A stretch of 64,000 nucleotides of DNA from Tamaricihabitans halophyticus (GTDB lineage Bacteria > Actinomycetota > Actinomycetes > Mycobacteriales > Pseudonocardiaceae): contig NZ_SLXQ01000012.1 in assembly GCF_004340875.1 (NCBI RefSeq), forward strand, positions 117,356 through 181,355, read 5' to 3'. The position numbers were made by a program, and so were the translations under genes. Shown piece after piece: positions 43,531 to 52,139 of the stretch (position 1 is its first letter; each line of letters begins with the position of its first letter). The notes under the pieces were generated by a model. That model worked only from the letters and a program-made list of their open reading frames with translations, had not been told where the DNA came from and made no database searches.

Positions 43531-44691
43531 ATGAAGATCGACCGCATCCGGCTGGACAGAGCCAAGTTCGATATGGTCGATTTCACCAAGCATCCGACCG
43601 GGTTCTCGTTGGTTTACCAACCGGGGAGTCGAAAGCCCACGAGCGCCTACGCGATCCGCATCTACACCGATGACGGACTCGTCGGTGGTTACGTGGGCGG
43701 TAACTCGATCGCGGCGGCACAACTGCGGATGTTCGGGGACTACCTGATCGGGAAGAACCCGTTGCAGCGCGAGTTGATCTACAACGATGTCAAGCGTCAG
43801 CTGCGGAAGTTCGACAAGATGGGCATGGGGTTCGTCGATATCGCACTGTGGGACCTCGCTGGCCAGGCGCACGGTGCCGCGATCAGCACGTTACTCGGTG
43901 GTTGGCGTACCAGGCTTCCCGCTTACGCGTCGACTGCGGCAGGGGACCGCAATGGTGGCTTGGACAGTCCTGCCGCGTACGCGGACTTCGCCGTGGCTTG
44001 CCAGGAACTCGGCTACCGGGCATACAAACTGCACGTGTGGGACGAGTACGAGGTCTCCGAAGTGGTCGCTACCATTCGCCGTGTCCGCGAGGCGGTAGGC
44101 CCGGATATGGACCTGATGCTCGACCCTGGCTGCAAGCTGGAAACCTTCGCACATGCTGTCCAAGTAGGACGAGCTTGCGATGAGGCGAACTTCCTCTGGT
44201 TGGAAGATCCTTACAAGGACACCGGTATATCGGTATTCGGGCATCGCAGGCTGCGCGAGTTGATCCGGACGCCACTGCTACAAACCGAACACGTACGTGG
44301 CTTGGAACAGCACGTGGATTTCGCGATCGGCGGCGGAACCGACTTACTGCGAGCGGACGCGGAGTACGACGGCGGGATTACCGGTGCGGTAAAGATCGCG
44401 CACGCGGCCGAGGGCATGGGATTGGACGTGGAGCTACACACGCCCGGGCCCGCCCAGCGCCAGCTGATGGCCGCATTGCGGAACACCAACTATTACGAGA
44501 TGTCTTTCGTACACCCGAAATCGGCGGAGATCGGCCGTAGTCAGCTGGTGTACGCGGATGACTACCGGGACGGGCTGACCGCCATCGACGCGGACGGTTG
44601 CGTCCCGGTCCCGACCGGGCATGGTCTCGGCGTGCGCTATGCCTGGGATGTCATCGAGGCGCACACCGTGGAGACGGTCGAGTTTCGCTGA
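43531..44691 (+). CDS. Enolase-superfamily acid-sugar dehydratase (mandelate racemase subgroup)
   Basis: Magnesium-dependent enzyme of 386 residues. Metal ligands D198 (LMLDPG), E225 (WLEDPY) and E253 (LLQTEHV) are present. The base K166 lies in KLH (KxH where mandelate racemase has KxK), and the Asp-His dyad D276/H303 has the same 27-residue spacing as D270/H297 of mandelate racemase. This supports dehydration of a sugar acid to a 2-keto-3-deoxy acid, the substrate type of the HpaI aldolase in the same operon. The sugar identity is not determinable. CTCGGAGG precedes the ATG. Confidence 0.9.
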   Translation: MKIDRIRLDRAKFDMVDFTKHPTGFSLVYQPGSRKPTSAYAIRIYTDDGLVGGYVGGNSIAAAQLRMFGDYLIGKNPLQRELIYNDVKRQLRKFDKMGMGFVDIALWDLAGQAHGAAISTLLGGWRTRLPAYASTAAGDRNGGLDSPAAYADFAVACQELGYRAYKLHVWDEYEVSEVVATIRRVREAVGPDMDLMLDPGCKLETFAHAVQVGRACDEANFLWLEDPYKDTGISVFGHRRLRELIRTPLLQTEHVRGLEQHVDFAIGGGTDLLRADAEYDGGITGAVKIAHAAEGMGLDVELHTPGPAQRQLMAALRNTNYYEMSFVHPKSAEIGRSQLVYADDYRDGLTAIDADGCVPVPTGHGLGVRYAWDVIEAHTVETVEFR

Positions 44692-44737
44692 CCCGATCAT
44701 CGAGCCAGCTTGTTTTGCGACCCAATGGAGCGTCATT

Positions 44738-46153
44738 ATGGCTGAAGCCCCGTCCCGACCGGCTGAGCCGCTGGGCGAAGACCACTACGCGCTGCGTGCC
44801 GAGGATGTCCGGGAGCCACCCAGCACGTTTCGTGGCCGGCTGCGGTACCTAGGTCCGGGCATGATCCTCTCGGCGGCGGTAGTCGGCTCGGGGGAGCTGA
44901 TCCTTACCACCTCACTCGGTGCACGAGCCGGCTTCGTGCTGCTGTGGTTGATTATCGTCGCAACCTCGGTCAAGGTCTGGGTACAGCTCGAGCTGGGCCG
45001 GCTCACCGTGCTGTATGGCCGGCCGGCGCTCGAGGCGTTCGCCGACGTGCGACCGCGTACGCGGCGCGGTAGTTGGATCAATTTCCTGTGGATCGGCATG
45101 GACTTCGCCAAGATGTTCCAGCGCGGCGGGATCATCGGCGGCACGGCCGCCGCCTGCTCGGTGCTGTGGCCGATCGTCGGCGCACCGTTGAGTTGGGAGT
45201 CGACCGCCGCGTGGACGTTGGTCATCGTCGCGGTGACGATCGCACTGCTGCAAAGCAGCAAGTACTCCATTGTGGAAAAGATCTCGGTCGGCGCCGTCGC
45301 GGTGTTCACGATGGTGACACTGGCCCTGGCGCTCGCCTTGCCACTCACCGAGTTCGGCTGGGGCGCCGCGGATATCGGTAGCGGTATGCAGTTCGCTGTG
45401 CCGGCAGGCGCGCTCGGGCTTGCCGTCGCCGTGTTCGGGTCGACCGGTGTCGGCGCGGACGAGATGACCACCTATACCTACTGGTGCATGGAGAAGGGCT
45501 ATGCGCGCTGGACAGGTCCGCCAGACGGCACCAAGGAGCGGGACCGGCGGGCTGCGGGATGGCTGAAGGTAATGCGTCTCGACGTAGGCGTTTCCTGGCT
45601 GGTGTGCACGATCTGCACGCTGTCGTTCTACGTGATCGGTGCCGCCGTCCTGCATGTGCAGTCGTTGGTTCCCGAAGGCAACGACATGATCGCCACGCTG
45701 TCCAGAATGTACACCGATACGCTCGGCCCATGGGCTGAGGTAGTGTTCCTGGTCGGTGCGATCGCGGTGCTGTTCTCGACCAATATCGGATCTACTGCCA
45801 GTGTCCCTCGATTGTGGACGAATACGCTCGGCGTTCTCGGGGTGCTGAATTGGCGTGACGTCGCGACGCGCCGCCGGATGATTCGTATTCTCACCTGGTG
45901 CTTTCCGCCGTTGTGGGCATCGTTCTTCCTGTTTGTACAGTCGCCGGTATTGATGGTGCAGATCGGTGGCATTGGCTCGGGTATCTTCCTGGTGGCTGTG
46001 GTGATCGGCGTGTGGTACCTGCGCGGGCAGGAACCGGACAAGCGGTTTCGCCCCAACTGGTTGATCACCGGTGCGCTGGTGCTGAGCAGCATCGCGATCA
46101 TCGCGCTCGGTAGCTACTCGGCCTTGGAGGTTTTCGGTGTGACGGTCGACTAG
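44738..46153 (+). CDS. Nramp-fold permease 2 with non-canonical TM1 motif
   Basis: Membrane protein of 471 residues. TM1 reads LGPGMILSAAVVGSGELI with LLW at its end, so the Nramp DPGN is replaced by GSGE; TM6 has GVGADEMTTYTYWCMEKGY in place of the usual MPHNLYLHS. It is only distantly related to permease 1 but shares the same motif logic and the shared EKGW/EKGY loop. It closes the right arm of the locus. ATG at 44738 has GGAG 7 bases upstream; the longer frame to 44621 lies within the dehydratase gene. Confidence 0.85.
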   Translation: MAEAPSRPAEPLGEDHYALRAEDVREPPSTFRGRLRYLGPGMILSAAVVGSGELILTTSLGARAGFVLLWLIIVATSVKVWVQLELGRLTVLYGRPALEAFADVRPRTRRGSWINFLWIGMDFAKMFQRGGIIGGTAAACSVLWPIVGAPLSWESTAAWTLVIVAVTIALLQSSKYSIVEKISVGAVAVFTMVTLALALALPLTEFGWGAADIGSGMQFAVPAGALGLAVAVFGSTGVGADEMTTYTYWCMEKGYARWTGPPDGTKERDRRAAGWLKVMRLDVGVSWLVCTICTLSFYVIGAAVLHVQSLVPEGNDMIATLSRMYTDTLGPWAEVVFLVGAIAVLFSTNIGSTASVPRLWTNTLGVLGVLNWRDVATRRRMIRILTWCFPPLWASFFLFVQSPVLMVQIGGIGSGIFLVAVVIGVWYLRGQEPDKRFRPNWLITGALVLSSIAIIALGSYSALEVFGVTVD

Positions 46154-46182
46154 GCCCGCGCGTGTGATCGCGTTCCTTGAGG

Positions 46183-47124
46183 TCAGCGAGGTGGGCTGTA
46201 GCGCTCGGCGAGTTCGGTGCCGATACGGGCGAGTTCGCTGCGCACCGATTCCGGTTCGAGCACGTCGATCGCGGCGCCCCAGCCGGCCAGTTGCTCGGCG
46301 ACGGCCACCGGCAGATGCGCGGATATCCGTACGCGCAGCCGGTCATCGGACAACTCTTCGTCCACTTCGAGATACCGGCCGAACTGGGTGCGGAGCACGT
46401 CGAGCCGGTTGGCGGGAACCAGTACGACCGCGGTAACCGAGGACCGCCGTTGCTCCACCTCATCGACGACCGCTCGCCAGGCTTGGTTGAGCTCGAAATC
46501 GGCCGGCCGGTGCGCGGGCTGCTCGGTGCACCGCGCCTCGCTGATCCGATCCACCCGAAAGGTGCGCTGGCCTCGCTCCGTACCGGCGATCAGATACCAG
46601 ACGTTGTCCTTGTCCACCAAGCCCCATGGATCGATGAGCCGCGTGCCGGTACGTCCGGTGTAGCTGATCTCAACCTGACGGCGGCGTACCACCGCGTCCT
46701 GCAACAGTTCGACGAACGCCGGCCTGTCCGGTGTGGACTCGCCCCAGCGGGCTGGGTCGAACACCACCGCGCTCGCGGCTGCGCTCGCCTCGGAACGAAA
46801 CGGTTGGGGCAGGGCACCTGCCAGCTTGCGTAATGCTGAGCGTAGTTCCGGCGCCACCGTCGACGAGGGGCCGACGAGCAGGAACAACGCCGTTGCTTCG
46901 GATGCCGTCAGACCGCTCAGGTCCGTCCGCGCGCCGCCGACGAGCGACCAGCCACCGCCTCGGCCCGGCTGAGGATAGACCGGTACGCCGGCTGTGGACA
47001 GCGCCGCGAGATCCCTGCGTGCGGTGGCAACCGAGATCTCCAGCTCGGCGGCCAGCTCGGCTGCGGTTACCCGGCCCTTGGTCTGCATCAGCAGCAGGGT
47101 GGCAACCAGACGGTCAGCGCGCAT
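46183..47124 (-). CDS. WYL-domain transcriptional regulator (YafY-like)
   Basis: Regulator of 313 residues. The N-terminal HTH_11/DeoR-like winged helix reads RLVATLLLMQTKGRVTAAEL and SVATARRDLAALS. The WYL core (about 140-220) includes YTGRTGTRLIDPWGLV and VWYLIAGTERGQRTFRVDRI, followed by a WCX-type C-terminal extension. It is divergent from a VOC protein gene, with an inverted repeat in between. Such pairs are common, with the WYL protein controlling its VOC neighbour. Confidence 0.92.
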   Translation of the reverse strand: MRADRLVATLLLMQTKGRVTAAELAAELEISVATARRDLAALSTAGVPVYPQPGRGGGWSLVGGARTDLSGLTASEATALFLLVGPSSTVAPELRSALRKLAGALPQPFRSEASAAASAVVFDPARWGESTPDRPAFVELLQDAVVRRRQVEISYTGRTGTRLIDPWGLVDKDNVWYLIAGTERGQRTFRVDRISEARCTEQPAHRPADFELNQAWRAVVDEVEQRRSSVTAVVLVPANRLDVLRTQFGRYLEVDEELSDDRLRVRISAHLPVAVAEQLAGWGAAIDVLEPESVRSELARIGTELAERYSPPR

Positions 47125-47140
47125 ATCGCGAGTTTGCCAA

Positions 47141-47169
47141 ACAAAGTGCTCATGAGATGCACACTTTTG
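47141..47169. promoter_or_regulatory. Inverted repeat between wyl and VOC genes
   Basis: ACAAAGTG at 47141-47148 and CACTTTTGT at 47162-47170 are near-perfect inverted arms, AT-rich for this region, with GCTCATGAGATG in the spacer. It is a likely operator for the WYL regulator in the 92-base gap. Confidence 0.5.
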
Positions 47170-47216
47170 TGCCTAGGTTCGGTTACATCAGCCAAACCAG
47201 TGAAGGGAACTCCGTC

Positions 47217-47657
47217 ATGTTGCGCGGACTCACTACCACCAACTTCTTCGCCGATGACATGGCCGCCGCCGCGAAGTGGTACGCCGAGCTGTTCGGTGTG
47301 CAGCCCTACTTCGTGCGACCGGAAACCGGTCCGCCCGCCTATATCGAGTTCCGGATCGGGGACTACCAGCACGAGTTCGGCCTGCTTTCCCGGGCATGGG
47401 CACCACATCCGGCTACCGATCAGCCGGCTGGGGCGATCGTCTACTGGCATGTGGACGATGTCGCGACCACCTACGAGAAAGTGCTGGCGATGGGCGCGCG
47501 GGAGCACGACGCGCCGACCACCAGAGAGGCCGGATTCATCACCGCATCGGTCACCGACCCGTTCGGCAATATCCTCGGGCTGATGTACAACCCGCACTAC
47601 CTGGAGATCCTCGAGTCGATGCGGGCGCAGCCCCGCCCTGAACCGCAGGATCCCTAA
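47217..47657 (+). CDS. VOC (glyoxalase/bleomycin-resistance) family protein
   Basis: Vicinal-oxygen-chelate protein of 146 residues with two beta-alpha-beta-beta-beta halves: TTTNFFADDMAAAAKWYAE with YIEFRIGDYQHEFGLL, then IVYWHVDDVATTYEKV and DPFGNILGLMYNP. The metal ligands are probably His and Glu in these strands. ATG at 47217 follows GAAGGGAAC. Function may be lyase, dioxygenase or drug binding. It is probably regulated by the divergent WYL protein. Confidence 0.88.
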   Translation: MLRGLTTTNFFADDMAAAAKWYAELFGVQPYFVRPETGPPAYIEFRIGDYQHEFGLLSRAWAPHPATDQPAGAIVYWHVDDVATTYEKVLAMGAREHDAPTTREAGFITASVTDPFGNILGLMYNPHYLEILESMRAQPRPEPQDP

Positions 47658-47688
47658 ACATCGCGGCTCGGTGGGCGGGAGGGGCGGG

Positions 47689-48114
47689 TCAACCCCAGCC
47701 GGCCTGGATCTGGGTCTGGAACCTCCACTGCCCTGCGACCCTGATCAGCACATCGGCGTAGTGCATCGGCACGGTCTGCCCAGCTGCGGTCATCGTGCCA
47801 TCGGAAACGACCAGCACGATGTTCTCGCTCAGGAAGATCGGTGTGCGGGTCACCCGCATATCCAGGTCCGCGGGCGCGCTACCCAGTTGTGCACGCATCA
47901 CTTGTAGATAGTCTGCCCGGTCTGTCTGGTTGGCGCTGCCCGTGCCGTCCGCGCTGTCGGTCACCTCGTTCAGTGGAAAAACCGCAAGCTCGGCCATCCG
48001 CTCGACATCGGCAGTCGGGACCAGCGCGTCGTACTGGGCGAACCACTCCGCGATCTCCTGCCGAGTCGTGTCGCGCACCGCGACCCCGAGGGGGGTCGAA
48101 CCAAGATCCGACAT
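47689..48114 (-). CDS. SnoaL/NTF2-like protein
   Basis: A 141-residue protein with a single NTF2-like fold: EIAEWFAQYDALVPTADVER in the first helices, then MRVTRTPIFLSENIVLVVSD and VLIRVAGQWRFQTQIQAGW in the closing strands. Function unknown (small-molecule isomerase, cyclase or binding protein). ATG at 48114 has AAGGG 8 bases upstream. It is divergent from an LLM-class oxidoreductase and convergent with the VOC gene. Confidence 0.82.
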   Translation of the reverse strand: MSDLGSTPLGVAVRDTTRQEIAEWFAQYDALVPTADVERMAELAVFPLNEVTDSADGTGSANQTDRADYLQVMRAQLGSAPADLDMRVTRTPIFLSENIVLVVSDGTMTAAGQTVPMHYADVLIRVAGQWRFQTQIQAGWG

Positions 48115-48196
48115 CCAACACCCTTTCCATCGGTTTACTCCGTACAGCATACCAAGTTTTTTATCCGCATACTGGTGGCGAAACCGGGAGGCAGTC

Positions 48197-49093
48197 ATGG
48201 TGGGTGATTACGGGCGCAAGCTCGAGTTCGGCGTATTCGCCACGCCGGATGCCGAGCAGGTCGAGCGGCTACTGCGGGTGGCTACGGTGGCCGACGAGCG
48301 CGGCCTGGACCTGCTCGGCGTCCAGGACCATCCGTATCAGCGGCGATACCTGGATGCCTGGTCGCTGCTGGCCACCATCGCGGCGCGCACCGCACGAGTC
48401 CGGGTGTTTCCGGATGTGGCCAGCCTGCCGCTACGCCAGCCGGCGGTACTGGCCAAGGCGGCTGCCAGCCTGGATCTGCTTTCCGGCGGGCGAGTGGAGC
48501 TCGCCATCGGGGCCGGTGCTTTCTGGGACGCGATCGAAGCAATGGGCGGTCCGCGGCGGACACCGCGCGAAGCCGCGCAAGCGCTGACCGAGGCAATCGC
48601 GGTGATCCGAGCGATGTGGTCGGAGGAACGCTCGGTTCGGGTGGCTGGCACGCATTACGCGCTCTCCGGGGTACGTCCTGGGCCGGTGCCGGCGCATCCG
48701 ATCGGCCTATGGCTTGGTGTGCTCGGGCCTCGCCTGCTTGCCGAGCTTGGTCGCTCAGCGGATGGTTGGGTGCCGTCGTCGAGCTACGTGCCGCCCGAAC
48801 GCCTTGCCGATATGCACGCGCGAATCGATGAAGCTGCGCTCGCCGCTGGCCGGGAGCCGGCGCGAATCAAGCGGATCTACAACATCTTCGGCAGTATCAC
48901 CGCGCAGTCGCACGGATTCCTGCAAGGGCCAACGCGGCAATGGGTGGACCAGCTGACCGAGCTCGTCCTGGAGTACGGAATGGACACGTTCATCTTCGGC
49001 ACCGAGGGCGATGACCTGAACCAGATCACCACGTTCGCCGAGGAAATCGCACCGGCCGTCCGGGAAGCCGTCGCGGACGAACGCGCCGATTAA
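48197..49093 (+). CDS. LLM-class flavin-dependent oxidoreductase
   Basis: Luciferase-like TIM-barrel oxidoreductase using FMN or F420, 298 residues. LEFGVFATP, ERGLDLLGVQDHPYQRRY, VRVFPDVASLPLRQPAVLAK and GGRVELAIGAGAFWDAIEA are the typical strands. Actinomycetes often use F420 in this family, but cofactor cannot be set from sequence alone. ATG at 48197 with GGGAGGC. Ends with a 4-base convergent overlap with a MarR gene. Confidence 0.9.
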   Translation: MVGDYGRKLEFGVFATPDAEQVERLLRVATVADERGLDLLGVQDHPYQRRYLDAWSLLATIAARTARVRVFPDVASLPLRQPAVLAKAAASLDLLSGGRVELAIGAGAFWDAIEAMGGPRRTPREAAQALTEAIAVIRAMWSEERSVRVAGTHYALSGVRPGPVPAHPIGLWLGVLGPRLLAELGRSADGWVPSSSYVPPERLADMHARIDEAALAAGREPARIKRIYNIFGSITAQSHGFLQGPTRQWVDQLTELVLEYGMDTFIFGTEGDDLNQITTFAEEIAPAVREAVADERAD

Positions 49094-49545
49094 CCAGTTC
49101 CGCGCACCATCCTGGCGATCAGCGCGGTGAGCTGATCCCGGTCATTGGCAGGGATGTCGCCGGCCAGTTTTTCCAGCCGGTCGATGGTGTCCCGGTGTGT
49201 GTCATTGCCCAGCCGCTCACCTTCGTCGGTCAGCGACACTCGCCAGACGCGCCGGTCCTGCGCGCACCGCTGCCTGCGGACCAGGCCCCTGCGCTCTACC
49301 CGGTCCACCAGTCCGGTCAGGCTGGACTTCTCCAGATGCAGCAGGCGGCTCAGCGTGGCCATCGGCACCGGCCCGTTCACCAGCATGCAGAGCAGCTGGG
49401 TCTGCTGGCTGGTGAGGTCGTACTCCCTGCTGATCTCACCGAAAACGTGCTGTACCACGCCGGCCAGCCGGACGAGGCCGACGGCGAGCCCGAACTCCGG
49501 TTCGGCGGTGCCTGCCTCGGTTGGCACGGCTTCGGTGTGCGTCAT
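49090..49545 (-). CDS. MarR-family transcriptional regulator
   Basis: MarR repressor of 151 residues. Winged helix: LTSQQTQLLCMLVNGPVPMA, LSRLLHLEKSSLTGLVDRVE and the wing RRQRCAQDRRVWRVSLTDEG. ATG at 49545 has GGAGGT 6 bases upstream; the frame to 49785 crosses the intergenic operators and is not used. Divergent from an FAD oxidoreductase, with several TAGTTCG/CGAACTA half-sites in between, implying repression of both genes. Confidence 0.92.
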   Translation of the reverse strand: MTHTEAVPTEAGTAEPEFGLAVGLVRLAGVVQHVFGEISREYDLTSQQTQLLCMLVNGPVPMATLSRLLHLEKSSLTGLVDRVERRGLVRRQRCAQDRRVWRVSLTDEGERLGNDTHRDTIDRLEKLAGDIPANDRDQLTALIARMVRGTG

Positions 49546-49576
49546 GCGATACCTCCGCCACAAGTCTACTTGACGA

Positions 49577-49633
49577 TAGTTCGCACTAAGAACTACATTA
49601 GTTCGTACTACGTATGATTCGTGATACGAACTA
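49577..49633. promoter_or_regulatory. MarR operator cluster (four TAGTTC half-sites)
   Basis: TAGTTC at 49577 and its inverse GAACTA ending at 49595 make a 19-base dyad. TAGTTCGTA at 49599-49607 and TACGAACTA at 49625-49633 form a second pair. The two TAGTTCG(C/T)ACTA words are 22 bases apart, and the last half-site touches the ribosome-binding site of the oxidoreductase gene. Confidence 0.7.
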
Positions 49634-49642
49634 GGAGGCTTG

Positions 49643-50725
49643 ATGAGTCCGAACGTGGTTGTCGTCGGCGGTGGATACGCGGGTACTGCGATCGCCAAGA
49701 ACCTTGACGAGGTTGCCGATGTGGTGCTCGTCGAACCGCGAGACGCCTTCCTGTACAACGTCGGGGCGCTGCGCGGTCTTGTCAATCCAGAGTGGACTGA
49801 TCGGATCTTCCTGCCCTACACGAAACTTCTTGATCGGGGAAGGGTGATTCAGGATCGCGCCGTTCGGGTGGCGGGCACGACCGTCACGCTCGGCTCCGGC
49901 GAACAACTCAGCGCGGACTATCTCGTGCTGGCAACCGGCTCGGACTACCCGTTCCCCGCCAAATCCGATGTCGTCAATAGCGCCACGGCAAAGGCCAAGC
50001 TGCACGCCACGCGGGAGACGTTGGCCGATGCGCGAAACGTGTTGCTCCTCGGTGCTGGGCCAGTCGGGCTCGAACTGGCCGGCGAGATCAATGCGCGATG
50101 GCCGGACAAGTCCATTGTGCTGGTGGACCAGGCGCCCGAGATTCTGCGCGGTGACTATCCTGCCGAGTTGCGCGCGGAGCTGGTCAGCCAACTCGAAGCG
50201 CGCGGAATCCGGTTGGTGCTTGGCAGTGCACTACGCGAGCAGCCGCCGGCCGAGCCAGGGGAGGCCAAGACCTTCACCGCGGTGACCGACTCGGGCGAAG
50301 AGATCATTGCCGATATCTGGTTTCGCTGCCATGGCGTAGTGCCGAACAGTGCGTATCTGGCTGGCGAGCTGGCCGCTGTCCGGCAGGCCAACGGGCATCT
50401 GCGGGTTACCCCGGAACTGCGCGTGTCCGGACAGGAGCGGGTATTCGCCGTTGGCGACCTGACCGCGGTCCAGGAGCCCAAGCTGGCCAAAGCGGCGGGG
50501 GAGCATGCGCGGCTCGTCGCCGCGAACATCCGCACGCTGCTGGCTGGTGGAACCGAACTTGACATCTATCAGCCTGGTGGGGCCAGTATCGCGCTGCCCC
50601 TTGGCCCAGCGGGTGGTGCCGCGTACACCCCGGAGGTCGGGGTGCTCGGCGCCGAGCAGACGGCGGAAATCAAGGGCGCGCATCTCGGGGTGGACGACGT
50701 TCGGATCACGTTCGGGCTCGGTTAA
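49643..50725 (+). CDS. FAD-dependent oxidoreductase (AIF/NDH-2-like)
   Basis: Two-dinucleotide-binding-domain flavoprotein, 360 residues. FAD motif VVVVGGGYAGTAIAKNL, NAD(P) motif NVLLLGAGPVGLELAGEI and the second FAD contact VFAVGDLTAVQE are intact. Likely an NAD(P)H:quinone or ferredoxin-type reductase without a membrane anchor. A strong AGGAGG precedes ATG 49643. It is probably derepressed by the divergent MarR under redox or quinone stress (inference). Confidence 0.9.
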   Translation: MSPNVVVVGGGYAGTAIAKNLDEVADVVLVEPRDAFLYNVGALRGLVNPEWTDRIFLPYTKLLDRGRVIQDRAVRVAGTTVTLGSGEQLSADYLVLATGSDYPFPAKSDVVNSATAKAKLHATRETLADARNVLLLGAGPVGLELAGEINARWPDKSIVLVDQAPEILRGDYPAELRAELVSQLEARGIRLVLGSALREQPPAEPGEAKTFTAVTDSGEEIIADIWFRCHGVVPNSAYLAGELAAVRQANGHLRVTPELRVSGQERVFAVGDLTAVQEPKLAKAAGEHARLVAANIRTLLAGGTELDIYQPGGASIALPLGPAGGAAYTPEVGVLGAEQTAEIKGAHLGVDDVRITFGLG

Positions 50726-50930
50726 CCGACCTTCTTGCCGGGCCCGGATTGCTACGCTCACGCGGTGTCGGTGATGCTCAGCAGCTGGTGTTCGATATCC
50801 GGCGCCGGTCGGATTCCGGACCCGTTTTCGGGTAAAGATCACCGATGCCAACTTTGATCGGCGAGTGGTACTAGGCGCCGTGATCGAACTTGATAACTAG
50901 CGCGGTCGGTCCGGCGTAGACTCGGCGCCC

Positions 50931-52139
50931 GTGAGTACGGAAGGGACTGAATCGCCATTTACCCAGTCAACCGGTAGTGCGCGGCACGCGGTACTAGCGG
51001 AACTGGCCGCGGCTGGGCCGGTGCATCGGGTTCGGCTGTTCACTGGCGTGGATGTCTGGCTGATCACCGGTCAGACCGAAGTTCGCGAAGCACTCGCGCA
51101 TCCGGATATCCGACGTTCGCCCGAGCAGATCCCGCACCGGGAGGCGACGCCACCCGAGCTGGCTGCTGCGATGCACCAACATATTCTGTCCAGTAATCCG
51201 CCGGATCACACCAGGATGCGCAAGCTGGTCGCCGCCGCGTTCAGCAGGGGCGGGGTAGCGAAGCTGACCTCGCGGATCGGCGCCCTTGCCGCTGAACTGC
51301 TCGACGAGCTTGCCGAGGCTGGCGCCGATGGATCCACAGTGGACCTGGTTGCCGGGTTCGGTTACCCGTTGCCGATCACGGTGATTGCCGAGCTATTGGG
51401 AGTGCCGCCGGAGCGCCGGGCGGATTTCCGGCGCTGGTCGGTGATCGTGACCAGTGGACCTGCCTACCCTGCCGAGGTCTATCTGGGCGCCGCGCGGGAA
51501 CTGCTCGACTTCCTCCGGGAACTGGTGGCGGACAAGCGAGCCGCGCCGAGCACGGATCTGCTGTCCGATCTCATCGCGGTACGCGACGGGCAAGCCGCGT
51601 TGACCGAGGACGAGCTCACCTCGATGGCCTTCCTGCTCCTTTCCGCGGGGCACGAGACCACGGTGAACCTGATCGCGAACGGGGTGTATGCGCTGCTGAC
51701 CCATCCGGATCAGCTTGCGTTGTTGCGGGCCGAATCCGAGCGACTGCCGGATGCGGTGGAGGAGTTGCTGCGTTTTGATTCCCCGGTACAGGTAACGCTG
51801 CCTTCGGTCACCGCGGCGCCGGTACGGATTGGCGCGGTCACCATTCCGGCCGGCGAGGTAGTGGTTCCCGCGCTGCTCGCGGCCAACCGCGACCCGAATC
51901 GATACGACTTGCCCGAGCGGCTGGACATCGCCGCGGCGCACGGCTCGCATGTGGCCTTCGGGCACGGTATTCACCATTGCCTTGGCGCTCCGCTCGCGCG
52001 TGCCGAGGGCCGGGTCGCGATCGGCGCGTTGCTGGAACGCTTTCCTCGGTTGCGGTTGGCCGACCCTGCCGCGGAACCGGAGCGGGTGCCGAGTCTGCTG
52101 CTGAACGGCATGCGCGAGCTAATGGTCCGGGTGGACTGA
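50931..52139 (+). CDS. Cytochrome P450 (CYP107-like)
   Basis: Haem monooxygenase of 402 residues. The I-helix motif AGHETT, the EELLR form of the ExxR motif, and the haem loop FGHGIHHCLGAPLAR with C350 as iron ligand are complete. It needs ferredoxin and reductase partners, none of which is adjacent. Actinomycete members of this family oxidise macrolides, terpenoids and xenobiotics; the substrate is unknown. GTG start: a TAGACT -10-like box ends 8 bases before it and no Shine-Dalgarno is seen, so the mRNA may be leaderless. Confidence 0.93.
   Translation: MSTEGTESPFTQSTGSARHAVLAELAAAGPVHRVRLFTGVDVWLITGQTEVREALAHPDIRRSPEQIPHREATPPELAAAMHQHILSSNPPDHTRMRKLVAAAFSRGGVAKLTSRIGALAAELLDELAEAGADGSTVDLVAGFGYPLPITVIAELLGVPPERRADFRRWSVIVTSGPAYPAEVYLGAARELLDFLRELVADKRAAPSTDLLSDLIAVRDGQAALTEDELTSMAFLLLSAGHETTVNLIANGVYALLTHPDQLALLRAESERLPDAVEELLRFDSPVQVTLPSVTAAPVRIGAVTIPAGEVVVPALLAANRDPNRYDLPERLDIAAAHGSHVAFGHGIHHCLGAPLARAEGRVAIGALLERFPRLRLADPAAEPERVPSLLLNGMRELMVRVD

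Noticed and set aside
46731..47216. Upstream extension of the VOC frame across the WYL gene
   Set aside because: It is antisense to the WYL regulator N-terminus; the VOC domain starts at 47217.
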